This document shows positions 42,585 through 52,367 of a stretch of 64,000 bases of DNA, piece after piece. The translations under genes and the position numbers were made by a program. The stretch is taken from NCBI GenBank assembly GCA_002897115.2, contig BCIH01000007.1:937097-1001096 (forward strand). Direction: 5' to 3'. Every line of letters begins with the position of its first letter. The stretch's first letter is position 1. Origin of the DNA: Prototheca cutis. Its lineage: Eukaryota > Chlorophyta > Trebouxiophyceae > Chlorellales > Chlorellaceae. The notes under the pieces were generated by a model. The model was not told the origin of the DNA. It saw only the letters and a list, made by a program, of their open reading frames with translations, and ran no database searches.

Positions 42585-43010
42585 AGCATTTACCATGCAG
42601 GGCAAAAATGATGCAACCAGCTCAGCCAGCAACAGCGTCACATCACCCGGGGGGTTGCTGGGCATCACTGATGGCTGTGAATTTTCACTCTTTGCATGGC
42701 AATAGGAAGGTGGACCACCTCAATGATGGACCACCAAGGTGTGACAATTGCCGTGCCAGGCTCAATTTCCAGGACCTTCTAAAACCTCCTTGCACGACCT
42801 GTCCTACTATCAAGAAGGAACCCAACCCATCCTCTGAGCGGCGTTGCCAGGGAATGCGGTCCAACAGGCATTTTGTTTGGAAGACATGCCCTTGCTGTGC
42901 AGGTGGGAGCCTTGCCACAAATCTCAAGAAGGTTTCATCATTTTTGCCCTGCACGGTACAGGCGCAACCCCCTGGGATGATGGAAGGAGCCACATGCCAT
43001 GTGCAGGTTG
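42585..43010 (+). repeat. Dispersed repeat family 2, copy 2, with Cys-pair ORF
   Basis: The counterpart of 38905-39500. An open frame across it on the plus strand translates to a segment with several cysteine pairs: CDNCRARL, CTTCPTIKKE and TCPCCAGG, spaced over about 60 residues, reminiscent of a zinc-binding region. Whether this frame was ever translated is unknown; in copy 1 only TCPAAKKE and similar remnants are recognisable. The repeat ends only about 30 bases from the stop codon of the neighbouring ZZ/DUF1917 gene. Confidence 0.7.
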
Positions 43011-43036
43011 GAAAAATCAGAGCAACACGAGGGATG

Positions 43037-44388
43037 CTACTGGGATGATGTTTCACCAATCAAATCTTGCAGCCCATGCTTATGGCTTTCTGCCTGTCCT
43101 CCGGCTGCAGGCAGCCTGGATTCGTAGACGGTAGGTCTGAGCCCGGCATGGGCCCCCGGCCCCCGGGCATAGATGCCCAGGTACGTGCAAATGTCGGGCT
43201 TGTACAGCATGCGCCGGTGGCGCAGATGCAGGTCCAGCATGCACAGCGCATCGCGCACGCGGAACACGTCGTCTTGGTCAAGGTAGTCGACGGTGTAGCA
43301 GCAGATGACATGGCCGCCGCGGCCAGGCACAANGCCACTCACTTTGGCCTCGTTTCCCAGTGTCCCTCTGGCCAGTGCACGGCACANGGCTGCCCAGATA
43401 GCGTCTGCTTCATTGGCGTTGTCCGGAAACAGCATCCACTTGCCCCGTCGCAGTCCATGCTTGCGGGCCAGCACCTCCACATCTTCCTGACCCGCCTCTC
43501 GCCTGGCGCACAGTGCTTCCCAATCCGCCAGGGCCGCCTGGATGCGTGCCTCCTCGTCCTTGGCTGCGTTCACAGCACGCTGATGAGCTGGGTGGGCGTG
43601 GCTGTACTGGGGTTTCCGGGCAGGTTGACCCTGTCGTTGTGCAGGTTGAGCCCTGCTGCAGCCCGGGGGGGCAACGGCGACAATCCACGCCACATCAGCG
43701 CAGGACGCGCGAGAGGGTGGGAACGCCTTCAAAAACGCATCAACTGCCATTTCTGACGCTTTCTCAGCATTGGTGCGGGGCGTTCGTGTGACATCGAGGA
43801 CCACAGCTCGTTCCGCGCCGGCAGACACGCGCACAAAGCCGTGCGCCNGGCTGAGGCAAGGCACCGCCGCTTCAAGTTCCGCCCACCTCGCCTGTCGGTT
43901 CGGCGCGGTGCGCAGTCGTGCCACCCAGTCCAGAAGCCTCATCGCTGGGACGTCCGAGCCCGACGGAACAGCCCCAGAGGGCCCCGGCTGGCAACCAGCG
44001 GCTCGCTCGTCCGTGGCCCGCCGCAGGCGGGCAGCCACAAGCGCTCGCATGCACGCCTCGCAGAGGTCGCGGTCGCCGCACACGGTGCACTTGTACCTGC
44101 TCAGGAGAATGTGTCTGGGGGCGTTGCTGAAATACAGAGGTGCAGGTGCCAGAGGCAAGGAACCTCAGGGGAGCTGGTGCAAGGGACAGAGAACGTCAGC
44201 CCCAGCAAAGCTGCAAAGAGAAGGGGAGTCTCTCACACATGCCCTCACCTGTTGCCGATGATTGGTTCTATCTCACACCCATCGCAGGTGATGTCCAGGT
44301 GGTGGATCTCCCAGGGATCCCCCGGCGCCACGTTCGCCAGCCTGTGCCGGACATCGGCAAAGGGATCGGCCGGCACCTCCGCCGTCAT
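43037..44388 (-). CDS. ZZ zinc finger plus DUF1917 (C11orf68/BLES03-like) protein
   Basis: Two exons (44249-44388, 43037-44096, phase 2) give 399 aa. The first 80 residues form a ZZ-type zinc finger that spans the splice: EIHHLDITCDGCEIEPIIGN, then RYKCTVCGDRDLCEACM. From about residue 240 there is a DUF1917-like domain: RRGKWMLFPDNANEADAIWA, VICCYTVDYLDQDDVFRVRD and KPDICTYLGIYARGPG. Animal C11orf68 (BLES03) has this second domain alone. ZZ fingers bind histone tails or degrons; DUF1917 has a eIF4E-like fold reported structurally, with unknown role. The linker is Arg/Ala-rich with a possible helix. Four Ns affect single residues. Confidence 0.8.
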
Positions 44389-45201
44389 CCTCCGCCTGTG
44401 CTGCCACCAGAGACTGTGTCCAACCTGGCACCGTGGCTGAATAATGCTCCCAGGGAAGATGTCGCGGACATCAGAATGTCATGGCGAGCCAAAGCTTGTG
44501 TTGGGACTTTGGGACTGGACGCACCCGGGTTGCATGACGTCCTTGCGCGACCGACAAGAAAGGACTCACAACTGCATCTGTGCCGCCCTTATGCGCTAAT
44601 TTCATAAGTATGATGTGTTTGAAACGCATGCGGGTTATCAATGAGCTTGCGCATGCTCCTCGGAGGTCTCAGCATGCCTCGAACAAACTGCGTGCCTGAA
44701 GGGCTGAGAGGAGGGATTTCGGGCCCCTCTCGCTCGCATGTTCAGATCGGCTGCATGCCCAACGGGGAAGGGAACACACTCGGTGCCGACCGACTCTAAT
44801 TGCTTTCTGAAACAATCCCCCCTCATTGACATCGTGGCTGTTGTCGCAACGCCAGTAAACATTCCTGACGGTGACACTCCGAGCCGCGCAGACATCATTG
44901 CAAGATCCCAGTATCGGGCGCCGACTTACATGCCCTTTCTGGAATCATGATCAGTAGGAAAACACACTGCTTGCTCCTGTTGTATTGAGCTCGATGTAAT
45001 GTGGCTCGGATGGCAGCGAGCGTGGTGATCATTGCTGTTTGAACACCCCGAGCATTCGGGCGTACGACGGGCTTGGCCGGCTTCGCGGGGACCGGACCCA
45101 AAGCCGAGAGGTCTTTCTGAGAACACCCACGCACGCATAGGATGCACAAAACCGATTTGAGAGTTTGAGTCCCTGTCTCGTCCTCTGGTGTGCGCTGAGC
45201 G
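44389..45201. other. Divergent intergenic region, no gene seen
   Basis: About 800 bases between the starts of a minus-strand and a plus-strand gene, likely holding both promoters. Short open frames on both strands lack recognisable domains. Confidence 0.4.
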
Positions 45202-46186
45202 ATGAGGATCGCGCGGGCAGGGCTCTCGTTCGGGGGCATCCTGCTGCTGACAGCTCTGGTGTTGATCCTGCTGGGGCAGTCGGGTCTCCAGGCAAAGTGC
45301 AAGGATATGTAAGTATACAAGGGGCCCATGAGTATCGTGGGGAATTGCTGGTAGCATCAGGCAACGCAGTGCTGCGGACAGTGGGTGCCCGGACGGACGG
45401 CATAGCTCGGCTCCCCACCGGCGCGATACGATGCGATAGGGTTGATCTGTACCGTCCACCGTCCAGGGCCTGCCACTCCTTTTGCCGAGGCCTCCGAACC
45501 AGTCTGTTTGCTCCACCCAATCCCGGCTGCACAGAGATGAGGATTTCGTCGCGCAGATGTCTACGCAAGCGACGACCAACGCATCGGATGCCGTGCCGCC
45601 CTCCGAGTCGGCGCTGGCGGCAAATGTCACGGAGGCGGTTAACAACTCCACGCAGCGTGTTTTTGACCGGTTCTTTCAGGTTGCTTCCCAGTCCTCCAGT
45701 TTTGTGAGATGCGCCCGCATGTACTCCATGAACTGGTACGCTGCTCTGGTTTGTATGCAGGGAAAGCGAAACCTTGTGGAGCTCTGTCCAGTGGCGCTTG
45801 GTCTGTTTGACAATGCCTCCGCTGGTGGTTTCCACCTGCCCACCCACACATCANGCAGGTGGGCTTGGGTCCTGCAGATCGTGCAGTTGATTTGGTACTT
45901 TGTAGCGGTCACCGGCACTCGGTGGCCAGCCAACGCGGGCTCCTTCCTTCTGGTTGCCGCTACCGTAGCCGTGCTTGATACGTATGTTGCCACGCACGCC
46001 CTGGGCATGAGCACATATGCGCCGCAGTCCCAGACCGTCTGGCGAGGTGTTGCCCTGGCCGGGTTCATCATCGCCACCGCCGCGCAGTACATTTTCATCC
46101 TGTTTGGGCCCGCGCTGGCTCGGAGCGTAGAAGCGGCGCTGGCCAAGGACAAGCAGGTTCCCCTGTCCTCCACATTTTCCGTCTGA
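45202..46186 (+). CDS. Unrecognised 225-aa membrane protein
   Basis: Exons 45202-45308, 45535-45679 and 45761-46186 join in phase (2, then 0). Exon 1 is a basic start plus one hydrophobic helix (GGILLLTALVLILLGQSG), a signal peptide or signal anchor. Exon 2 is hydrophilic and has three N-x-T/S sequons (NAS, NVT, NST), as expected for a lumenal or extracellular loop. Exon 3 has three more likely membrane helices: WAWVLQIVQLIWYFVAVTG, GSFLLVAATVAVLDTYVATH and GVALAGFIIATAAQYIFILF. The second intron is 81 bases, a multiple of three and open in frame, so it may instead be coding. I do not recognise the family. Confidence 0.6.
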
Positions 46187-46784
46187 CACAGTTGAGGGTC
46201 TGGCTAGTGCAAGCCACTCTTGGTGCCAGGTGCCGGCATTGCCTTGGTCCTCCCATTCACGAGCAGCATGGTGGACGCAGCGCGGGCCCAAGCCAGGCGC
46301 ACCTCAAGGCTGCGGGGATCACTCGCTCCTCGCTCACTCACCTTGGTGCCTGTCATCCATCACACGCAACAACTGCACGGCCTGTCTCCTTGCCAGTGCA
46401 TCATAGAACAATCCTCCCCTCACGTCTTCACCTTGAAAGGATCACGCCTTGTCCTGCTTGGCATTTGCCGGGTGCCGCATGTGCCAAGTCCGCCCGGGCA
46501 CACCACCCGGATTCCATTTTTCTTGTGGACGTTGGTCCATGCCACTTGAATGCATTCTGCTTTATTTGTGGTGTACACTCACTGGACAAGGTTTGAAACT
46601 CGGGTCTGCACAGACACNTGATGATGACGCACCCTGTTTGTGTGCAAGGGGACAAGCTCCAACGGCGTGTGGTCCCGGGCATCTTCAAGTAGCGCGTGCT
46701 GTGACGTCTCCGAGCGGCTGCCATCCTTCTCCTCCATGCTGCAGTGGCACATGCACAGTTCCACCAAAAAAGTTGCAGCAGTTC
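46187..46784. other. Convergent 3' flanks, no gene seen
   Basis: Lies between the convergent ends of the membrane-protein gene and the sucrase/ferredoxin-like gene. Nothing recognisable beyond untranslated sequence; one N at 46619. Confidence 0.4.
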
Positions 46785-48016
46785 CTAGTGCGCATCCTCT
46801 GGGTGGCGTTGCCTCCAGAGTTCTTCTTCCTCCTCGGTCCACGGTGCATCGTCATCGTCTCGTACTCCCTCAGGGCGGTTATCGTCGTCATGAAAACCCC
46901 CGCCGGCTTCAAACAAATCGGCCTGGTCTTCCGGTGCAAGGCCCATGCGGCCACGCCACCAGCGTCTGAGTACGACATCCCCGGCGCCGCCATCACAACC
47001 CAGTGGCACGTCCCTGAGTGCCGTGATGAACTCGGCCGCCTGCGCCGCCTGCAACCCGCCAAACCAGTCGCCGTCACAGGGATGGAAGGCGCCATGGACA
47101 ACAACATTTCCGGCATACTGGTGGCCGCCCAGGTGGCTGGTCGCCGCCACGGCCACACGAGACTCCAAACCCGCAGCGCGCACAGCACGCCGCAGCGCGA
47201 TCACCAGTGCAGGGCCCCGCGCGCCACACCGCGCATCGCGTGCGCCGTGACAGCACACGAACACGTACAGCCGCTGGTCGTGCCCGTCTGCAAGGTCCTG
47301 TGTGCGTGCGTGCGTGCGTGCGTGTGTGTGTTGGGGTGGGGTGGGGGGGGATGGATGCTGCGTCACTCGGTGCATGTCTTCACACCATCAAAGGGTCATC
47401 ATGGCGCGCAATCACGCACCCCAGCCAACCTGAATCCGCTTCTCACACCTGGCACTGGAGCGTCTCCTTGTCCAGTCTAGGAAGTGTACTGGGGTCNTCC
47501 GCCACAGCGTGCACGACTGCCTGGCCCAGCTTGGACAGAGGCAAGGCCTGGTATGCCAGGCCCGTGGGGAAGGCCAGCATGTGGCACGTCCCGGGGCCGG
47601 GTGCCCCAAGCGATGGCACCGACTGCATGGCCGTGATCTTCACACGGCCGCTGATGGCCTCCTTGTGCCGTGCAATGGAAGCAAACGCCAGGAGCATGGC
47701 CGGCTCTCTGGGGAAGGGGGACAGTTGGAGCTTGGAGGGGCTGTGTGGTTGGGTGAAGCTGGGTGGGATAGCACGAGCCGGTCGACGCCTCCCCCAATGG
47801 TGCCACCCACCTCTCCACAAGGCTGGGCCAGCTGGCACCCAGGTCATCTCCCATGCCTGGGAGGCTCAGAAGCACGTGATGGTCATGCTGGGGCACTGTC
47901 CCTGGACGCGGCGGGGAGTAGTTGAGCGGCGCCGCCTCCTCGCCCGCGCAGCACGCCGCCGTCCGGGCCCAACCCCTCCACGCCACAGGACTGCGCAGCA
48001 CGCGGCGCACCAGCAT
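46785..48016 (-). CDS. Sucrase/ferredoxin-like (thioredoxin-like ferredoxin) protein
   Basis: Exons 47811-48016, 47449-47707 and 46785-47297 (phases 2 and 0) give 325 aa. Exon 1 carries an Arg-rich, acid-poor start (MLVRRVLRSPVAWRGWA), a possible mitochondrial presequence, and VPQHDHHVLLSLPG. The C-terminal domain is the thioredoxin-like ferredoxin typical of this family: RLYVFVCCHGARDARCG, with the Cys residues expected to hold a 2Fe-2S cluster, then ATSHLGGHQYAGNVVVHG and GDWFGGLQAAQAAEF. The yeast relative is Aim32. The tail is strikingly acidic (GFHDDDNRPEGVRDDDDAPW, then TEEEEELW). A GCGT/GT microsatellite abuts the last acceptor. Confidence 0.85.
47300..47355. repeat. GCGT/GT microsatellite with G-rich flank in intron
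   Basis: A tetranucleotide GTGC run followed by GT repeats and a G-rich stretch lies in intron 2 of the sucrase/ferredoxin-like gene. On the coding strand it becomes an ACGC/CA repeat directly before the acceptor. Confidence 0.85.
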
Positions 48017-48407
48017 GACAGGGAAGTCAATGTTTAATAACTCTATTTTCTATGTGTAATTATATACTGCATATGAGAGGGTGGTTGTTTTGTGAATGCT
48101 GCGAGTTTTGTTGTTGGTTCATTCCGCCCCGGTGTCCTTTCACAAGCGGGAGGGGCTCGAGATCTCGGGCAAAACGCAGGACGCCTGGTCGTCAAGAAAT
48201 GGCCAACCCCTGCTCGCACCAGACAACCCTTTTCGACACATTCAATGTTGGCATGAGTCTTTGCGGATTCAGTGTCTGATTTCTTACACCAATCCTAGGG
48301 TCTGGGCTCAAATTTGTCGACAGCACATGATTGCTTACGGCATGGTCGCCGTCCCCGNCGCTGCCTCAACCCTGAACCACGCAGGGTTACATAGCCAGCC
48401 GCGATCA
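48017..48407. other. Intergenic region, no gene seen
   Basis: Promoter side of the sucrase/ferredoxin-like gene and 3' side of the large SANT/CENP-C-motif gene, both on the minus strand. No gene or repeat recognised. Confidence 0.4.
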
Positions 48408-51400
48408 TCAGGCATCGCTCCAGTAGTAGTCNGACTCCTCGCTCCCCGCATCATCCTGCTCGTCCAGCAGCCGTGCCGCCGCCGTTTCTTCGGCCAGCAC
48501 GCCTCGCAGCGCCGCCTGGGTGTCCGCGGCTGTGTACTCCGAGGCGCCTGGTGCTCGATGAGCAGGTCCTGCCGGGACTGCCGTCGCACCTCCTCCTCCC
48601 GCAGCACCAGCCAGAACTCTGTCCCAGGCCCGGCCGCCCCGTTTGCGGAGCAGCTGATCGATGTAGCGGTTAGTGGCCGCTTGGCGGCTGCGGCGCTCCT
48701 CCAGCGGAGTGGCGGCCTCGGCGCCGGCAGTGGCACCGGCGCCGGCAGCCCCCGGGCTCTGCATGCCTGCGGCCGCAAATGCCACCGCGTTCTCGGCGGC
48801 ATCCCACCGCGCCTCACGCTGTGCCGCCCTCGCCACACGTCGCATCACAGCCTTGCTGGGTCCACCTGTCGTCCCACTGCCTCGCCCCGGTGCGCGCGGC
48901 TTAAGAACACCACCGATCGTTGCTCCCTTGCGGGTGGGGGCCTTGGACCCTGGGGTGGGGCACAGTTCCGCCCACCGCCTCAGGCAGTCCTCCACGGACC
49001 GGCCCACCTGCGCGGCGACGTCCATCCAGAACTGCGGGCTGCTGGGGTCGGACAGCAGGCGGGCCCGCTGCAGTGCGGCATCCTGCTCGGACGTCCAGCT
49101 GCCATCGGCTACGTCGCGGTCTTCAGCCTGCAGCGATAGTCGACCAGCAGGCCGTGACAAAGGCTCCCCCGCGGGACTGACCGCGTCCTCGGAGCACGTC
49201 TGCTCCGAGTCCGCACCCATGTCATTGAAAGCTGCAGCACCAGATGCCCGGCTGTCGACCGCGGAAACCGACGTCGACGGCGGCGATTTCTTTCTCCGCA
49301 CACCGGCATTGGTAGCAGCGCGGGCTCGTTTTGCCATCGCCTTGCCGTCACCGGCCCCAGACACGAGCGGCGTCGTCCCACCATCTTGCATGTGATCGTC
49401 GACGTCGACTGCTGCAACACCCTGACCATCAGGGCCTCCCTCTGGGCCCCCAACAGGGGTTCCAGCGCCACCTGCAGCAGGCCGGCGGTCTGCAGAAGCA
49501 CCGACGCCCCCACCCACCCTGCGCGCCGTCTTTTTGGTGGCCAGCTGCTGGCGCAGCGCGCAGAGCGTGAGGCAGTCCTCGGGTACTCCACCGGCCATGC
49601 AGGCGGCACAGATGCCGCAGCATGTCACCTGGTCCAGCCGGATCAGACCAACCACCGGCAGCTTGGCCGGCGGCGGCGGGGGGAGCCCATCGTCCATGGG
49701 CCTCTCGGCGGCGGCGGCAGAGGCTCTGCTCCCCGGTCCCGCCGCTGACGTCATACGGCCGCCTGCCCCGCTCCCCCCCCCGAAGGACGACTTGCCGCCT
49801 CTCATCGATGCCCGGCGAATTGGAGCCACCGAGGAGTCCCCCTCCAGCTTTGACCTTGGGCCTCCGCGCCGTGGCCTCTCCTGCACTGAAGCCACGGCCC
49901 CGACCCGTTCGGCGCTGGCCTGCGCCCCGGCGGCCGCCGCCAGCGCAGCCAGGCCCGGCGATGTGACGGCCGGGCCGTCTCCTGAAAGCTCGGTGCCCGC
50001 CAGCTCAGCATCGACAACAGCCACGGGCGGCGGTGGCTTGGGCTTGTTCTTGGACCCCTTGGGTCGGCCGCGCTTTCTTTTTTCTGGCTGTGCCAGCACT
50101 GTTTCTTGGGAAGCTTCGGCTGCGTGCACGCCGTGGGGCGGCGTAATGGCTCCCTGGCTTGATGCAGCTGGGGCGTCAACGACAGGAATGTATGCTGGAT
50201 CTTGGGCCAGGTCGCAGGAAGCCAGCCTGGGGTCGCGAGAAGCAATGGTTGGCATAATTGCGGCTGTATGTTTCGCGATCTGTGCGGCCAGAGGGCCTGC
50301 CTCCATGCTGGTGACTTGTTCCTGGAACCGATCACCGCTGTCGGGTGCTGCGCTACGAGGCGTGAGGACGGAGGCCTTCTCAGCCTCCCCTGCCGGCAGA
50401 GCTGATTGCCGGGCGGCCGGGGTCCTCGGGTCCCTGCTGCTGGGCACTGCTGCATGCGCATCACCTTGCTTTGACCNCGCTGGATGAGCTTGTTCCGCTG
50501 CAGCCGGCCCAGCAGCGGCGACGCCATCCCTGTCCCCGGCCGTCTGGTGGGCAATCCCGGCGTCGTCGTTTTCTCGCCCGGCGATCCCAGTGCTCAGGCG
50601 TCGCGAAGCAGCTCCTTTGCCACCAGCACTGAGCCGGGGACGCTTCTTGGGCGCCGGGGACTTGCCCGGTGCCGTGAACCGTCCCACGAGGTCGCCGCTG
50701 GACGACCCGGCGTGCACGCCCTGCACGCCGCGGGCCTTGTCGCCGTAGATCAGCCGCTCGCCTGACCACCAGGCCAGGGGCCGTGTGCGGGCGCGACCAT
50801 ACCGCGAAACCTCTAGCCTTCCGCCGTCCGGATCGACAGCGCCATTGGGACCGTGGCGCGGCAGCGTGATGGATTCCAGATCCCCCGCACCGCCGCCAGT
50901 GATGGAAAACGCCCCTAGTCCCAGAAGTCGCCGGGCTTCCGCCACCAGGGCAGCCTCATACCGGCCGCCCCGAGGCCGACGTGCCGCGGGGGGTTCTGCG
51001 TCAGTGGTGCCGCTGCCCGCTCCAGAGACCCCGGCACCAGATGTTGCCGTGATGTGATCTTGAGCCTCGGGGGATAGCCGCTCCAGATCCTTCTCTGCTG
51101 TGGGGTATGTTGGCACTGGTTCAGCACTCATGCCCGGCTCTGCAGTCTCTGGCATCATGCAAGGCGGGGCACAAGAAGTCCCAGCCTCCTCGGTCGTTCT
51201 CGGTGCCTCGTGGAGAGGAATCTCAGCTGGGCCAGCGCCGGGCGGCCCACCACTCGAGGCAGGCGCAGCGCCGGGCGGCCCACCACTCGAGGCAGGCGCA
51301 GCGCTGCCGCCGCCACTGGGGACAGGATCGGCGATCGCATCGCCGGTGCTGGAGCCCACTTCGTCGGCGCCTGCTGTTGCCGTCATACCTTTGGCAGAGC

Positions 51401-51533
51401 TGTTCACTTCGCCGCCTTCAGCAGCGGGCACAGCATCAGCTGGGGTGGGTGTCAGCTGAGCGACGTGCACCTCCGCCACCGCCAATGCCTCGTCCGGATC
51501 CGTTGACGCAGTTTGCGAGTTTTCATCCGCCAT
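48408..51533 (-). CDS. Candidate M18BP1/KNL2-like centromere protein (1041 aa)
   Basis: A single long exon; the ATG at 51533 follows a possible acceptor, so upstream exons may exist. Landmarks in order: a CENP-C-like motif at about residues 240-266 (EVSRYGRARTRPLAWWSGER, then LIYG); an AT-hook at about 481-496 (KRKRGRPKGSKNK); a compact Cys cluster at about 631-660 (TCCGICAACMAGG, then EDCLTLC); a SANT/Myb-like domain at about 808-860 (SWTSEQDAALQRAR, FWMDVAAQVG, SVEDCLRRWAELC). The remainder is low-complexity. A CENP-C motif upstream of a C-terminal SANT is the layout of M18BP1/KNL2, which loads CENP-A at centromeres. The SANTA domain usual in that family was not seen, so identity is tentative. 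Confidence 0.6.
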   Translation of the reverse strand: MADENSQTASTDPDEALAVAEVHVAQLTPTPADAVPAAEGGEVNSSAKGMTATAGADEVGSSTGDAIADPVPSGGGSAAPASSGGPPGAAPASSGGPPGAGPAEIPLHEAPRTTEEAGTSCAPPCMMPETAEPGMSAEPVPTYPTAEKDLERLSPEAQDHITATSGAGVSGAGSGTTDAEPPAARRPRGGRYEAALVAEARRLLGLGAFSITGGGAGDLESITLPRHGPNGAVDPDGGRLEVSRYGRARTRPLAWWSGERLIYGDKARGVQGVHAGSSSGDLVGRFTAPGKSPAPKKRPRLSAGGKGAASRRLSTGIAGRENDDAGIAHQTAGDRDGVAAAGPAAAEQAHPAXSKQGDAHAAVPSSRDPRTPAARQSALPAGEAEKASVLTPRSAAPDSGDRFQEQVTSMEAGPLAAQIAKHTAAIMPTIASRDPRLASCDLAQDPAYIPVVDAPAASSQGAITPPHGVHAAEASQETVLAQPEKRKRGRPKGSKNKPKPPPPVAVVDAELAGTELSGDGPAVTSPGLAALAAAAGAQASAERVGAVASVQERPRRGGPRSKLEGDSSVAPIRRASMRGGKSSFGGGSGAGGRMTSAAGPGSRASAAAAERPMDDGLPPPPPAKLPVVGLIRLDQVTCCGICAACMAGGVPEDCLTLCALRQQLATKKTARRVGGGVGASADRRPAAGGAGTPVGGPEGGPDGQGVAAVDVDDHMQDGGTTPLVSGAGDGKAMAKRARAATNAGVRRKKSPPSTSVSAVDSRASGAAAFNDMGADSEQTCSEDAVSPAGEPLSRPAGRLSLQAEDRDVADGSWTSEQDAALQRARLLSDPSSPQFWMDVAAQVGRSVEDCLRRWAELCPTPGSKAPTRKGATIGGVLKPRAPGRGSGTTGGPSKAVMRRVARAAQREARWDAAENAVAFAAAGMQSPGAAGAGATAGAEAATPLEERRSRQAATNRYIDQLLRKRGGRAWDRVLAGAAGGGGATAVPAGPAHRAPGASEYTAADTQAALRGVLAEETAAARLLDEQDDAGSEEXDYYWSDA
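51234..51303. repeat. 33-bp tandem repeat inside the coding exon
   Basis: Two near-perfect in-frame units encode PASSGGPPGA twice in the disordered N-terminal part of the candidate centromere protein. Confidence 0.85.
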
Positions 51534-52367
51534 CTACAGGAACGTGGATGAGATGAAAGACATGGGTGCATGCACTGGCGTATGCACCCTCTGAGGACCA
51601 GGTTCCCGTTGCATGGCCAAATCCCCCACAAGCAGGTGCCTGCGCTTTGGGCGGCAACAGAAAGATGCACCCTGGTGAGGCAAGCTCACCGGGACTCCAG
51701 AGGCCTCTGCTGGGCTGGATGCCGTTCTGAAGCTTCCTGTTACACTACACTTGCCGCCACTGCGATTGTGCAAGCGCAAGGGGTCTGCTGCGCCAAGGAA
51801 GACTTGGCTCACTCCAGGACCCATGCCACGACCCAAATACCAGCTGACGGACAAGAATCGCGCAGGTCATACGTACCCTGCATTGCCATCCGATAGTATA
51901 TTGTCAGCGCGTTGCTCCAGGGAGTTGTGGGACCCTAGCATGCGCCGGCAAGGAGACAAGAGGCTGGCTCGAACGGCGGGTGCATCGTTCTCAACATCGT
52001 CCTCGGCTGCACTCCCGATGGTCAGCCTTCCTCCGCCACACGACATGTCTGATTAAAAAATCAACATTCGATGCATTCTTGAAAACTTGCCGGTGCGGGA
52101 ATGCTGCGCGACCGCATGGGATCGCTTTTGGGATCGCTTTTGGGATCGCTTCTGGCACCTCTCCACCAGACTCTCAGATCGAGCTCGGGGCCTGGCGACG
52201 AAAATTTGTCTCGCACGATGCGTGCCTGGGGGTTTCGACACGCACTTGATAAGACGCCGACACGGGGCATGCAACGGCATCCACGTTGTTGTTTTGTCCT
52301 TCGAGAAAGTTACAGTACTCCCTTGCCCGGTGTTGTTTAAAGTCTGTAGCTTTCTCAGCGCGCAACA
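51534..52367. promoter_or_regulatory. Divergent intergenic region with a 12-bp tandem repeat
   Basis: Separates the minus-strand candidate centromere protein from the plus-strand SCP2 gene. At about 52117-52152 the 12-base unit GGGATCGCTTTT occurs three times, the third with one change. It lies about 220 bases upstream of the SCP2 start. No other specific site was recognised. Confidence 0.5.

Noticed and set aside
47207..48037. A 276-codon plus-strand open frame
   Set aside because: Antisense to the sucrase/ferredoxin-like gene and runs through a microsatellite.
49534..50487. A 317-codon plus-strand open frame
   Set aside because: Antisense to the candidate centromere protein, whose strand carries CENP-C-like, AT-hook and SANT-like signatures.
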